Shown: positions 25,377 through 33,987 of the stretch, piece by piece
How positions within the stretch are numbered: position 1 is the first letter of the stretch
How the letters are laid out: each line of letters starts with the position of its first letter
From: JBOGXA01 sp050694175
GTDB taxonomy: Bacteria; Actinomycetota; CADDZG01; WHSQ01
Assembly (NCBI GenBank): GCA_050694175.1
Contig: JBOGXA010000016.1
Span: 29,788-93,787, forward strand
DNA length: 64,000 nucleotides
Direction: 5' to 3'
Made by a program: the position numbers and the translations under genes
Notes under the pieces: generated by a model
The model's database searches: none
Seen by the model: the letters and a program-made list of their open reading frames with translations, nothing else
What the model was told of the DNA's origin: nothing

Positions 25377-27053
25377 GTGATGATGATCAAGCCCGTCATC
25401 CTGGCGGTTGACGACGAACAGCTTTCCCTGGTCAAGCTAGAAGAAGAACTCACGGATCGCTACGCGCGCCACTATGAGGTCATCTGCCTGGGCTCCCCCG
25501 AAGAGGGGATGAAGGTGTTGAGTGCGCTGCTCGAGGAAGGTCGGGAAGTGGCCCTGGTTCTCGCCGATCTCTGGATGCCGGACGCGACCGGCGTCGAGCT
25601 GCTGGCCGCGGCAAAGGGTCTGGACCCCACGATCAAGCGAGGTCTGCTCGTCCCCTGGGGCGCATGGGGAGAGGAGGAGACGGCGGAGGCGATCGTCGAG
25701 GCGATGACCCTCGGCACCATCGACTACTACGTGCTCAAACCGTGGCGAACATCAGACGAGCTGTTCCATAAGACCGTGACTGCCTTTCTTTACGAATGGG
25801 TGCGCACCCGATCGGAGGGTCCGGCGCGTATCTATCTAGTGGGGGACACGAGATGGCCACGCTCCCATGAAGTTAGAAACCTGCTGACGCGTCATCGTGT
25901 CGAGTATGCGTTTCATGCAGCCGACTCGGTCGAGGGCCAGAGCCTCCTCGAGCGGTTGAACGACGATGCCGGGAATCGATTGGTGGCAGTACTCCCCGAC
26001 AGTCGCATCCTCGTAGACCCTTCCGACGCCGAGATCGCCGACGCCTGCGGGCTGACAACGCGGCTGGATGACGACGCGTCGTTCGATGTGGTTGTTGTGG
26101 GGGCCGGGCCCGCCGGACTGGCGGCCGCAGTTTACGGATCGTCGGAGGGGCTTAGAACGCTCGTTGTCGAACGCGGCGCGATCGGGGGCCAGGCCGGAAG
26201 CAGTTCGCTCATCCGCAACTACCTCGGGTTCGCGAGAGGCATTAGCGGCTCGGAGCTGGCGGCTCAGGCCTACCAGCAGGCGTGGGTCTTCGGCACGACA
26301 TTCCTGATCACGCAGGCGGTGACCTCGATCGTTCGCGCGGGGAACGGTTTCGCGGTCGAGCTCTCCGAGGGTGGTCGGGTAGCGGCGGGTGCGATCGTGC
26401 TCGCAACCGGTGTCTCGTACCGGCGCCTGGGAGTGCCTGCCCTCGAGGAGCTCAATGGTGCGGGCGTCTACTACGGCTCGTCGACATCCGAGGCTCAGGC
26501 TCTGCAGGGACGAGATGTCTTCATCGTCGGGGGGGGCAACTCGGCCGGACAGGCGGCGATGCACCTCGCGAAGGCCTCGTCTTCGGTGACGCTGCTTGTG
26601 CGGGGGGGCTCGCTTGCCGAGAGCATGTCGGAGTATCTGATCAAGGAGATAGACAACGCTTCGAACGTTCATGTCAGATTCCGTGCGGAGGTGATCGACG
26701 GAGGAGGCGATGGGCATCTCGAGTACCTCGTGCTCAAGAGCCGCGAGTCGGGAGAACAGGAGAGTGTGCCCGCCGCAGCCCTTTTCATCATGATCGGAGC
26801 CACGCCGATGACGGATTGGCTCCCCCCTGCAGTCGAGCGGGACAGGTGGGGATTCGTTCTGACGGGCAGGGATCTGCCGGGTAACCACCGGTCCTCCGGC
26901 CGCTCTCACTTTCTGGAAACCAGCGTGCCGGGGGTTTTCGCGGCGGGCGATGTCAGACACGGCTCGATCAAGCGGGTTGCTTCGGCAGTGGGAGAGGGGT
27001 CGATTGCGATCCGCCTGGTGTTGGAGCATCTCGACGACGGCGTCGTTCGCTAG
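25377..27053 (+). CDS. Response regulator receiver fused to thioredoxin reductase-like FAD domain
   Basis: A 558-residue fusion. Residues 5-140 form a receiver domain (ILAVDDEQLS; phospho-acceptor in LVLADLWMPD; Lys in YYVLKPW). A spacer of ~90 residues follows, then a thioredoxin reductase-like two-dinucleotide flavoprotein: DVVVVGAGPAGLAAAVYG, IGGQAGSSSLIRNY, FIVGGGNSAGQAAMHL and VFAAGDVRHGSIKRVASAV. The position of the CxxC pair reads YYGSSTSEA, so both redox cysteines are missing and it cannot be a disulfide reductase of the usual kind. Probably an NAD(P)H-dependent flavin sensor or reductase controlled by phosphorylation. Coupled to the cyclase upstream. Confidence 0.88.
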   Translation: MMMIKPVILAVDDEQLSLVKLEEELTDRYARHYEVICLGSPEEGMKVLSALLEEGREVALVLADLWMPDATGVELLAAAKGLDPTIKRGLLVPWGAWGEEETAEAIVEAMTLGTIDYYVLKPWRTSDELFHKTVTAFLYEWVRTRSEGPARIYLVGDTRWPRSHEVRNLLTRHRVEYAFHAADSVEGQSLLERLNDDAGNRLVAVLPDSRILVDPSDAEIADACGLTTRLDDDASFDVVVVGAGPAGLAAAVYGSSEGLRTLVVERGAIGGQAGSSSLIRNYLGFARGISGSELAAQAYQQAWVFGTTFLITQAVTSIVRAGNGFAVELSEGGRVAAGAIVLATGVSYRRLGVPALEELNGAGVYYGSSTSEAQALQGRDVFIVGGGNSAGQAAMHLAKASSSVTLLVRGGSLAESMSEYLIKEIDNASNVHVRFRAEVIDGGGDGHLEYLVLKSRESGEQESVPAAALFIMIGATPMTDWLPPAVERDRWGFVLTGRDLPGNHRSSGRSHFLETSVPGVFAAGDVRHGSIKRVASAVGEGSIAIRLVLEHLDDGVVR

Positions 27054-27121
27054 AGCTATGCCGCCAACCAGGTTCAACAAGAGGGGCGCCTTCAAGCCCC
27101 CTCGCCGGTGGATCTGTGGGG

Positions 27122-27616
27122 CTACTCGGAGCGGGCTCCGGTCACGTCTCGGAACTCCTCCCGCAGTGACGTCATCCGGGCCCGGATCTCGTCCCGCAGC
27201 TCCTTGCGGTCGTCTGCGATCTGGTGGCTGAGATTGCGCATCTGCTCCTGAAGGGCCCTTTGCTCGTCGCGCCATTTGTCGGCGAGTTCCTTCACGCGCC
27301 CCTGCAGCTCCTTCGTCTCGGCCTTTACCCGCCTGCTGAGATGATCGATCTGGTCGTGCATGACCTCGGTCCCTCCACCCTCATCGACTGACTTCCGAAA
27401 TCTGGCCCACGCCGCTTGTCTGCTGGTTCCCGTCGCGGCTCCGACGTCGTCCCAGCTCGCTCCCTCAGCAACGGCCTCGCGGACGAGCTCCGTTTGCCAC
27501 TTCGCCAGCCGGTCCTTGAGCTCAGAGAACGCCCGCAGCGCCGTTTTGGAGTCGGGGGCGTGAGTGGCCTCCTCCCACGCCCGCAGCAGGTCCTTCCGCG
27601 TCCCTTCGTCGCTCAT
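27122..27616 (-). CDS. Hypothetical protein with HTH-like segment and long coiled coil
   Basis: A 164-residue soluble protein. Residues 45-75 read VREAVAEGASWDDVGAATGTSRQAAWARF in that order, a plausible helix-turn-helix (quoted by parts: GASWDDVGAATGTSRQAAW). Residues 85-155 form a continuous charged coiled coil (VKELADKWRDEQRALQEQM). Possibly a small DNA-binding regulator that dimerises through the coil. No family recognised with certainty. Confidence 0.65.
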   Translation of the reverse strand: MSDEGTRKDLLRAWEEATHAPDSKTALRAFSELKDRLAKWQTELVREAVAEGASWDDVGAATGTSRQAAWARFRKSVDEGGGTEVMHDQIDHLSRRVKAETKELQGRVKELADKWRDEQRALQEQMRNLSHQIADDRKELRDEIRARMTSLREEFRDVTGARSE

Positions 27617-27664
27617 GTCAAAGCATCATGACAGATAGGAGTGAGTTGAACAATAGTGTCAAGC

Positions 27665-28300
27665 TTATGTGACGGAATTTCCGGCCCTGGCCGAGTGGTG
27701 TTCCTGAGCGAGCCTTCTCAGCGCGACGAGAGCGGCCTCGAACACGACGGTCCCCACGATGACCCGCTCGATCGCATCGGAACGGGGGAGGTCGGGCGGT
27801 ATCGTCGCCAGCTCGAGGGGGGCGAGGTAGTCGGCCGCGCGGGCGTAGGGGGCGAACACTGCGGGGTCGGCATCGCGTCCTAGACGCCGAAGGGCGACCA
27901 GGGCCCCCGCGAGGGCGCGCCGGGAGGGGGCGCCGGCCGAGACCCGCCACCCCAGTCGTTCGAGGTAGTCGTCGACATCCGCGCGCGCCCTTCTCACGTC
28001 GTCGGAAGGCGCATCTTCCTTGATGTCCGGGCCGAGGGCGTGATGGGCGATCCCCAGGAGGGAGTGGAGGGGGAGCTCGTCGTCACCCAGCGCCGCGACG
28101 ACGGCCCGAGCCGACGCGACGCTTAGCTCGCCCAGTTCAAGCATCACGCGTACCAGCCGAAGGCGGCGGAGGTGCGATTCGTCGTAGTCGGCCTGATTGG
28201 GAGCCGTCGCACGGCCTGCGTGGAGGAGGTCCTCACGGATGTAGTACTTGATTGTGGCCACGGGCAGCCCGCTCGCCCGGCTCAATTCAGAGATCCGCAC
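27665..28300 (-). CDS. MerR-family transcriptional regulator
   Basis: A 211-residue regulator with the winged HTH at its N-terminus: VRISELSRASGLPVATIKYY, then REDLLHAG and the hinge LRRLRLVRVMLELG. The C-terminal ~140 residues form an effector-binding helical domain of unknown ligand, without metal-binding cysteines. GTG at 28300 is the start: GGAGG lies seven bases before it and the HTH starts there. It is divergent from the membrane protein gene at 28395, with a perfect inverted repeat between them. Confidence 0.88.
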   Translation of the reverse strand: MRISELSRASGLPVATIKYYIREDLLHAGRATAPNQADYDESHLRRLRLVRVMLELGELSVASARAVVAALGDDELPLHSLLGIAHHALGPDIKEDAPSDDVRRARADVDDYLERLGWRVSAGAPSRRALAGALVALRRLGRDADPAVFAPYARAADYLAPLELATIPPDLPRSDAIERVIVGTVVFEAALVALRRLAQEHHSARAGNSVT

Positions 28301-28330
28301 CGTGAGGTCCTCCGGGGTTGACAGGATCAA

Positions 28331-28349
28331 TGGATAGTAGCACTATCCA
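28331..28349. promoter_or_regulatory. Inverted-repeat operator, probable MerR site
   Basis: TGGATAGT, AGC, ACTATCCA: an 8-bp perfect inverted repeat with a 3-base spacer, in the 94-base gap between merR-like gene and divergent membrane gene. The 19-bp total matches the size of MerR-family operators between the -35 and -10 boxes. Confidence 0.6.
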
Positions 28350-28394
28350 TAACGAGATACGGTTATCCCACACCCGAACGGAGGGAGGTCGGAC

Positions 28395-28805
28395 ATGGCC
28401 CGATCCCTGCAAACGGCCGGCGTCATCCTCATCACCGTTCCGGCGATCGAGTTCGGGGGACTCAGCCTCCTCAAGTTCCTCGCCGGGAGGACGCCGGGCT
28501 ATATGGACAACCCGCTGCGACGGGGCCTGTTCCGGGCCGGCCATGCGCACGCCGGCGTGCTGGTGCTCCTGGCGCTGGTGGGGCTCATGTATCTCGATCA
28601 AGCATCGCTGGGCGACGGCGCCAAGAGCCTCGTGCGGCTGTGTCTCGTTGCCCCTCCCATCCTGATGCCGGCGGGCTTCTTCATGTCGATCGCGTCGCCC
28701 CGCGCGGAGCGCCCCAACAAGCTGATCGGGCTCGTCTATGTGGGCGCGCTCACCCTCGCGATCGCGGCAGTGACCCTCGGAGTCGGCCTGCTGCAAGCCG
28801 CGTAG
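28395..28805 (+). CDS. Four-helix membrane protein, probable MerR target
   Basis: A 136-residue protein with four predicted helices (near GVILITVPAIEFGGLSLL, AHAGVLVLLALVGLMYL, LCLVAPPILMPAGFFM and LIGLVYVGALTLAIAAV). The histidines in FRAGHAHAGVLV are notable and could bind metal or heme. I do not recognise the family. GAGGGAGG lies 8 bases before ATG. The divergent MerR gene and shared operator suggest the regulator controls it. Confidence 0.6.
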   Translation: MARSLQTAGVILITVPAIEFGGLSLLKFLAGRTPGYMDNPLRRGLFRAGHAHAGVLVLLALVGLMYLDQASLGDGAKSLVRLCLVAPPILMPAGFFMSIASPRAERPNKLIGLVYVGALTLAIAAVTLGVGLLQAA

Positions 28806-28825
28806 CCTCGCCCTCGGCGGGTGGA

Positions 28826-29458
28826 TTATCGAGTCTTCGTCTTGCGTGCGGCGCGCCGGGCCACGTACTTCTTCATCTTGGCCTCGCTCCCGCAGCCGTC
28901 CTCCATCGCGCACCAGCGCCGGCTGTGGTTCTTGCTCGCGTCACAGAAGAGCCATCTGCAGCCGGCGCAGACCTTCACTCTGCCGAGTGCCTCCGAGGTC
29001 GCAAGCTCGGTCGCGGTGTGAACTACGCGCCACAGCACCTCCCGCAGATCGCGGCCTTCGGACCAGCTCCATGTGAACCGTCCCCCGTCCTGGATCAGCT
29101 TGGCGTGGGCGAGGGCCTCGGCGTGAGCGTCGCCGAGGTGTCGAACGGCAGCCCGCGGAGGACTCCCCCGGGTGGCGATCGCACGGAATAGCCGGTCCAG
29201 GTCATCCCGGATGCGGAGGGCGCGGCGGAGGACCTGATCGGCTTCCGCCGGGCGCCGGCTCGCTTCGGCTATGAGCCCGTCGCCGGCGGCCTCGGTGACG
29301 ATCCCGGCGCGGTGCGCCCACGCCACGAGGTCCTCATAGGTGCGCAGGCACTCGACGTACTCCGGGCCCCCCTCGCCGTCGCCCGAGTTCACGAAATCGA
29401 GGGCCGGGTGGCCTCCCAGGAGTCGCTGCTCGGCGATGTAGTCGGCTGTTTCCATCAA
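28826..29458 (-). CDS. CGNR zinc-finger / ABATE-domain protein
   Basis: A 210-residue protein. The N-terminal ~140 residues form an ABATE-type stress-induced domain (LGGHPALDFVNSG). The C-terminal zinc finger is RVKVCAGCRWLFCD followed by SRRWCAMEDGCGSEAKMKKY, matching the CGNR class with CxxC and CxxxxxC pairs; the name-giving CGNR becomes CGSE here. These are putative DNA-binding regulators of unknown trigger. The divergent gene at 29558 has an inverted repeat over its -35 box, a possible site for this protein. Confidence 0.85.
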   Translation of the reverse strand: MMETADYIAEQRLLGGHPALDFVNSGDGEGGPEYVECLRTYEDLVAWAHRAGIVTEAAGDGLIAEASRRPAEADQVLRRALRIRDDLDRLFRAIATRGSPPRAAVRHLGDAHAEALAHAKLIQDGGRFTWSWSEGRDLREVLWRVVHTATELATSEALGRVKVCAGCRWLFCDASKNHSRRWCAMEDGCGSEAKMKKYVARRAARKTKTR

Positions 29459-29473
29459 AAGCTATTTTAGCGG

Positions 29474-29502
29474 TTGACGGCGGCCCGTCAAGCTGTTACC
29501 CT
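29474..29502 (+). promoter_or_regulatory. Promoter with overlapping inverted repeat
   Basis: TTGACG (29474-29479), 17 bases, TACCCT (29497-29502): a good -35/-10 pair for an actinobacterial housekeeping sigma. TTGACG-6-CGTCAA (29474-29491) is a perfect inverted repeat covering the -35, a likely operator. It drives the small gene at 29558. Confidence 0.5.
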
Positions 29503-29557
29503 CAAAACATTGATAGGAGGCAACATCCCTGAAGAAGGGAAGGAGAGGAGGCGACCC

Positions 29558-29764
29558 ATGCTGGACTACCTCGCCTACATCTGGGCTCGGGACATCACCG
29601 AGGAGACCACCGGCGACCGGACCCGCTTGTTGTCGGAGGTCCTGGGCCACGGGCGCCCGCGCTCGGGCCGGGCGCGGAGAATGTCCGCGCGCGCCCTGCG
29701 AGCTCTGGCTAAGAGGCTCGAGCCGGCCGCGGGCAGGGCCCCCGAGGCGCGCCCAAACGCCTGA
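29558..29764 (+). CDS. Small basic hypothetical protein
   Basis: A 68-residue protein rich in Arg and Ala, starting MLDYLAYIWARDITEETT and ending with a basic tail. GGAGAGGAGG precedes the ATG and a well-formed promoter lies 55 bases upstream, so it is probably expressed. No family recognised. Divergent from the CGNR gene, whose product may regulate it. Confidence 0.55.
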   Translation: MLDYLAYIWARDITEETTGDRTRLLSEVLGHGRPRSGRARRMSARALRALAKRLEPAAGRAPEARPNA

Positions 29765-29786
29765 GCGATCGCTCCGGAGTACCGGC

Positions 29787-30596
29787 TTACTCCGAGGACC
29801 AGGGCTCGCGGAAGTCTGCGTAGATGGTGAGTCCGCCGTCAACGAAGAGAGTCTGGCCGGTGATGTAAGCGGCGTCGTCGCTGGCGAGAAAACAGGTTAC
29901 CCCGGCCATTTCGTCTGCAGTGCCCGCGCGCACCATCGGGATATGGGACGTGACCTGATCACTCTTCACGGGATCATCGACCCAGGCCCGGTTGATCGGG
30001 GTGATCGTCGCGCCCGGCCCGATGCCGTTGACCCTGATGCCTCTCGCCGCGTACTCGAGAGCAAGGGTGGTCGTGAGGTTCTGCATCCCACCCTTGCTGA
30101 CGGAGTACCCGAGGTAGTTGGGTTTCGGGATCCGTTGGTGCACGCTCGATACGTTGATGACGACTCCGGGCTTCTCCGTAGAGATGAAGTGCTTGATGGC
30201 TTCCCGCGCGCACAGGAACGCTCCCCGCAGGTTGACTGCCAGCACCTTGTCGAATTCGTCGGCGGACAGCTCGTGGGACGGCCGCGAGATCTGGATGCCG
30301 GCGTTGTTGACCAGGATGTCGATACCGCCGAGCTGCCGGACGGTCTCATCGACCATCTGCGCGACTTCGCCCTCCTTTGAAACATCACCCCGCACGAGGA
30401 CGTCGCGTACCCCTTCCTCTTTCACCCTGCGAACGCAGGCATGGACTTGCGCTTCGGTTTCGTCGGCTTCATGTGCCCCCCGCAGGTAGTTGATTGCAAC
30501 GTTGGCGCCGTACTCTGCGAACCGGACCGCGATGGCCTGGCCGATTCCGGAGGTGCCGCCCGTGACCAGGACGTTCTTCCCTTTGAGCCCTCGCAT
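29787..30596 (-). CDS. SDR-family oxidoreductase (glucose 1-dehydrogenase-like)
   Basis: A 269-residue short-chain dehydrogenase. NAD(P)-binding TGGTSGIGQAIAV, the structural NNAGIQ, and the catalytic tetrad: Asn in VNLRGAF, Ser in VINVSSVHQ, and YSVSKGGMQ with Tyr and Lys. C-terminal GQTLFVDGGLTIYADF closes the fold as in glucose 1-dehydrogenases and related sugar or polyol dehydrogenases. The start at 30596 is set by GGAGGG six bases before. Substrate is not determined. Divergent from the GH15 gene. Confidence 0.9.
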   Translation of the reverse strand: MRGLKGKNVLVTGGTSGIGQAIAVRFAEYGANVAINYLRGAHEADETEAQVHACVRRVKEEGVRDVLVRGDVSKEGEVAQMVDETVRQLGGIDILVNNAGIQISRPSHELSADEFDKVLAVNLRGAFLCAREAIKHFISTEKPGVVINVSSVHQRIPKPNYLGYSVSKGGMQNLTTTLALEYAARGIRVNGIGPGATITPINRAWVDDPVKSDQVTSHIPMVRAGTADEMAGVTCFLASDDAAYITGQTLFVDGGLTIYADFREPWSSE

Positions 30597-30801
30597 GAGC
30601 ATCCCTCCTCGGTCGAGTGAACTGCCCGCCGCCGCAGGGAGCGCGAGTACCGCTCTCGGCATACGGGTGTCATCTGATGGGTATCGTCCGCGACCGACCC
30701 GATCCGTTACACACCGCTTTGTAACGCAACTGCCGGCTCCGGAACAGTAGATGGTGAACCCGAACCTCCATCGGGACGACCACGGAGATGACTAGGGAGG
30801 G

Positions 30802-32638
30802 ATGATGAATACACCCATCGCCGACTACGGACTCATCTCCGACTGCCACTCGGCGGCGCTGGTGTCGCGCGCGGGAGGGATCGATTGGCTGTGTTTCCCG
30901 CGCTTCGACCGGCCTTCCACCTTTGCCCGCATCCTGGACGAAAGCGGAGGAAGCTGGTCGATAAGCCCGGTGGATGTAACCGAAACGAACCGCCGTTACG
31001 CCGACGACACAATGGTGCTCGAGACGATCTTTGTGACCCGGACCGGAACGGCGATCCTGCGGGACGCGCTGAGCAATGGGCGCCGGCGAGCACGGTCACG
31101 ACCTCGGCACGCACAGCCCGCACCTGCTGATCAGAGAGATCACCTGCACCGACGGACGGGTCGAGTTCGAGACGAACTTCTCGCCCCGACCCGAATACGG
31201 ACTGATATTCCCCGTGTTGACGGCGGTTGAAGGCGGAGTGGCCACCCGAGGAGGTGCCGACCTGTTGGTCCTATCGTCGCCCGTCGAACTCGCCATCGAA
31301 AACAGCGACGCATCCGGCCTCGATGCCCTCGAGAAGGGTGAGAGGAAGCGATTCGCACTGCACCACTCGCAGAGTTGGGAAGTACCACCCCGGGTCTGGT
31401 CGCAGGACGAGATAGCAGAGCGCATGGACGACACGCTCGAGGCGTGGCGCACGTGGTCGGAACTCCACCAGGCCTATGAGGGCCCGTGGCGCGACCTCGT
31501 TCGTCAGAGTGGCCGGGTGTTGCAGGCGCTCACCTATCGCCCCACGGGCGCAGTCGTCGCGGCGCCGACCACCTCGCTACCGGAGGAGGTCGGCGGCGAG
31601 CGCAACTGGGACTATCGCTACGCGTGGGTGCGGGACGCAAGCCTGACGCTCGAGGCACTCTGGGTCGCGGCATGCCCCGACGAGGCGACCGACTTCTTCT
31701 CGTACATGGCGGGCGCCGCGGCCGCGCAGCTGAACCGCGGCTCCGACCTCCAGATCATGTTTGGCGTGGGCGGTGAGCATGATCTCACCGAGCGCGAGCT
31801 CGCTCACCTGTCCGGGTGGCGGGACAGCCGGCCGGTGCGGGTCGGCAACGGTGCTTGGAACCAGCGACAGCTCGATGTTTATGGTGAGCTGCTCAACGCC
31901 GCTTACCGTTTGTCCGACCAATGGGAGGAGTTCGACGACGCCACCAACAGGTTCCTCATCGACGTGGCCGAAGCCGCGGCCGCCCGGTGGCGAGAATCCG
32001 ATCAAGGTATCTGGGAGGTGCGCGGCGGAGCGCAGGAGTTCCTCTACTCCAAGCTGATGTGCTGGGTCGCCCTCGACTGCGCGATCAAGCTTGCAGACCG
32101 GCTCGGTGCCGCCGGTCGCGTGGACGGATGGGCGAAGACGCGCGAGGAGATCAAAGACGCGATCCTGCAGCGCGGGTGGAGCGAGCGGGCTCAGGCCTTT
32201 GCGCAGGCGTTCGGTTCCGATGAGCTGGATGCGTCCGTCCTCATGATGCCCATCGTCGGCTTCATTTTAGGGAACGACCCACGGATGCTGTCCACGATCA
32301 GGGCCATTGAGGAACGGCTCACCGACGAGCACGGCCTCGTGTTCAGGTACAAGGCACACGACGGGCTCGAAGGCGAGGAGGGCACGTTCCTGCTGTGCAC
32401 GTTCTGGCTCGCGCAGGCGCAAGCCCTGGCCGGTGAGGTCCAGCGAGCCCGCGCAACGTTTGAACGTGCGGTGGCATTCGCCAACGATCTTGGGCTCCTC
32501 GCCGAGGAGGTCGACCCGGTCACGAAGGAGCTGCTCGGGAACTTCCCGCAGGCGTTCAGTCATATCGGGCTCGTCAACGCTGCGTGGGCGATCGCGCAGG
32601 CTGAGAGGGGTTTGACCCCCGGAGGATCTCCCCTGTGA
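30802..32638 (+). pseudogene. GH15-family glucanase/trehalase-like enzyme, one-base frameshift
   Basis: A GH15 (alpha/alpha)6-barrel glycosidase of about 611 residues if repaired. The first frame reads PIADYGLISDCHSAALVSR, IDWLCFPRFDRPS and ends at RDALSNG; the second frame resumes MGAGEHGHDLGTHSP and continues with ERNWDYRYAWVRDASLT and FLLCTFWLAQAQAL to the C-terminus. Removing one base at about 31072 yields DALAMGAGEHGHDLG, as in relatives. Family members include glucoamylase and mycobacterial-type trehalase, so trehalose or alpha-glucan cleavage is likely, relevant to the GlgE genes downstream. The M24 peptidase start overlaps its stop. Confidence 0.85.
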
Positions 32639-33796
32639 GAACCGGGCCCGGCGGCCCCGCGTCCGGCGACGAGGGGCGACGCGCCGAGGTCGACGCAAAG
32701 CTGACGACGATTCGGGGGTGGCTGGACGAGCGAGACCTCGATGCGGTTCTGCTCGGCTCACAGGCGAACTTTGCGTGGATCACCGGGGGCGGGCACAGCC
32801 ACATCTCGATTGGAGAGGAGGCGGGGATCGCGACGGTGCTCGTGACGAGACAGGAGGCCTTCGTCGTCACGACGAACATCGAGGCCGGCCGGCTCGCGGA
32901 CGAGGAACTCGGCGGGCTCCCATTCGAGATCCACGCCTACCCGTGGCACGAGCCGGGCGCGCTCCGGGAGTTCGTGGGGGTAACGAGCGATCCGGCAAGA
33001 ACGGTCGGGGACGGCGCAATAGGAGGATGGCCGGTGGCAGATCCGAGCTTCGCGTGCATGCGCTACGTCATGTCGGCGCCGGAGGTCGACCGGTACCGAG
33101 CTCTCGGACAAGACGCCGCGACCGCGGTTGAGACCGCGTGCCGCAGCGCCCGTCCCGGGATGTCGGAACTCGATGTTGCGGCGGTCGTTGCATCCGAGTG
33201 CGCCGCGCGCGGCATCGTAGCCCTCGTCGATCTCGTGGCGGCCGACGATCGCATCGCGGCGTACCGGCATCCGCTTCCGACATCCAGAACCGTCGCCAAA
33301 ACGGTGCTTGTTGCTCTCACGGGCCGCCGTCACGGTCTGCACGCGTCGCTCACGCGCATGGTGACCTTCGGGGCACCCGACGACGACCTGCGTAGGCGCC
33401 ACGAGGCGGTGACGCGGGTGGACGCGTGCGAGATCTATGAGAGCCGTCCCGGCCGCTCGCTCGGCACGGTGATGCGCAAGGGCGCGGACCGGTACGCGGC
33501 GGAGGGGTTCCGGGACGAGTGGAAGCTCCATCACCAAGGAGGTCTGACGGGTTATGCGGGCCGCGAGATCTTTGCGACGCCGTCCACCTCACACATCTTG
33601 GAGGCCGGAAACGTGACCGCGTGGAACCCCTTCGATCACCAGGGTCAAATCCGAGGACACCGTTCTGGTCACAGACGAGGACTTCGAGGTGTTGACACGC
33701 ACGGGCGAATGGCCCGAGCGTGAGGTGCCGATGGATCGAGTCACCGTCACGCGCCCCCATCTTGCGCGCCGACTGATCTCTTCTGGCGGCATTTGA
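32635..33796 (+). pseudogene. M24-family metallopeptidase (Xaa-Pro aminopeptidase-like), frameshift near the end
   Basis: The N-terminal domain is a creatinase-like fold (IRGWLDERDLDAVLLGSQAN); the catalytic part holds GMSELDVAAVVASEC, HGLHASLTRMV and HHQGGLTGYAGREIFATP. The frame is lost at AWNPFDHQGQ (33631); one frame over it continues SITRVKSEDTVLVTDEDFEV and RTGEWPEREVPMDR, the family C-terminus, to the TGA at 33796. One extra base (T at about 33631) explains this. Several of the five usual metal ligands are not clear in this subgroup, so it may not be an active peptidase. GTG start overlaps the GH15 stop by four bases. Confidence 0.8.
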
Positions 33797-33825
33797 CCGC
33801 GGGCCGCTATCTCGGATAGAAACGA

Positions 33826-33946
33826 GCTACTCATCATGAGGGGTCGAGGGAACCAGCCCTGAGAAACCCCGGCAACCCTCTCCGCTTCCGGCGGGGGTAA
33901 GGGTGCCACATCTGGCCCGGCTGAAGGCCCGGGGAAGATGGGTGGC
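33826..33946 (+). ncRNA. SAM-I (S-box) riboswitch aptamer
   Basis: The conserved S-box core is in order: ATGAGGGG, GAGGGA (33848 region), GCCCTGAGAAA, CCCCGGCAACC, GGGTGCCACATCT and GAAGATG. The closing stem P1 pairs GCTACTCATC (33826-33835) with GATGGGTGGC (33937-33946), ten continuous pairs counting G-U. It lies in the leader of the threonine synthase-like gene. SAM binding would repress the gene. Confidence 0.88.
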
Positions 33947-33956
33947 GCTCCGGCGT

Positions 33957-33983
33957 CTCCTCGGGACAACCGAACCGAGGAGG
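33957..33983 (+). promoter_or_regulatory. Ribosome-site-sequestering hairpin of the S-box leader
   Basis: CTCCTCGG (33957-33964) pairs perfectly with CCGAGGAG (33975-33982), which contains the Shine-Dalgarno sequence GAGGAGG four bases before the ATG at 33988. There is no U tract, so control is likely at translation initiation rather than termination. Confidence 0.75.
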
Positions 33984-33987
33984 CACG

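Noticed and set aside
25836..27275. 479-codon open frame opposite the receiver/reductase fusion
   Set aside because: Antisense shadow with Arg/His/Pro-rich composition and no domain.
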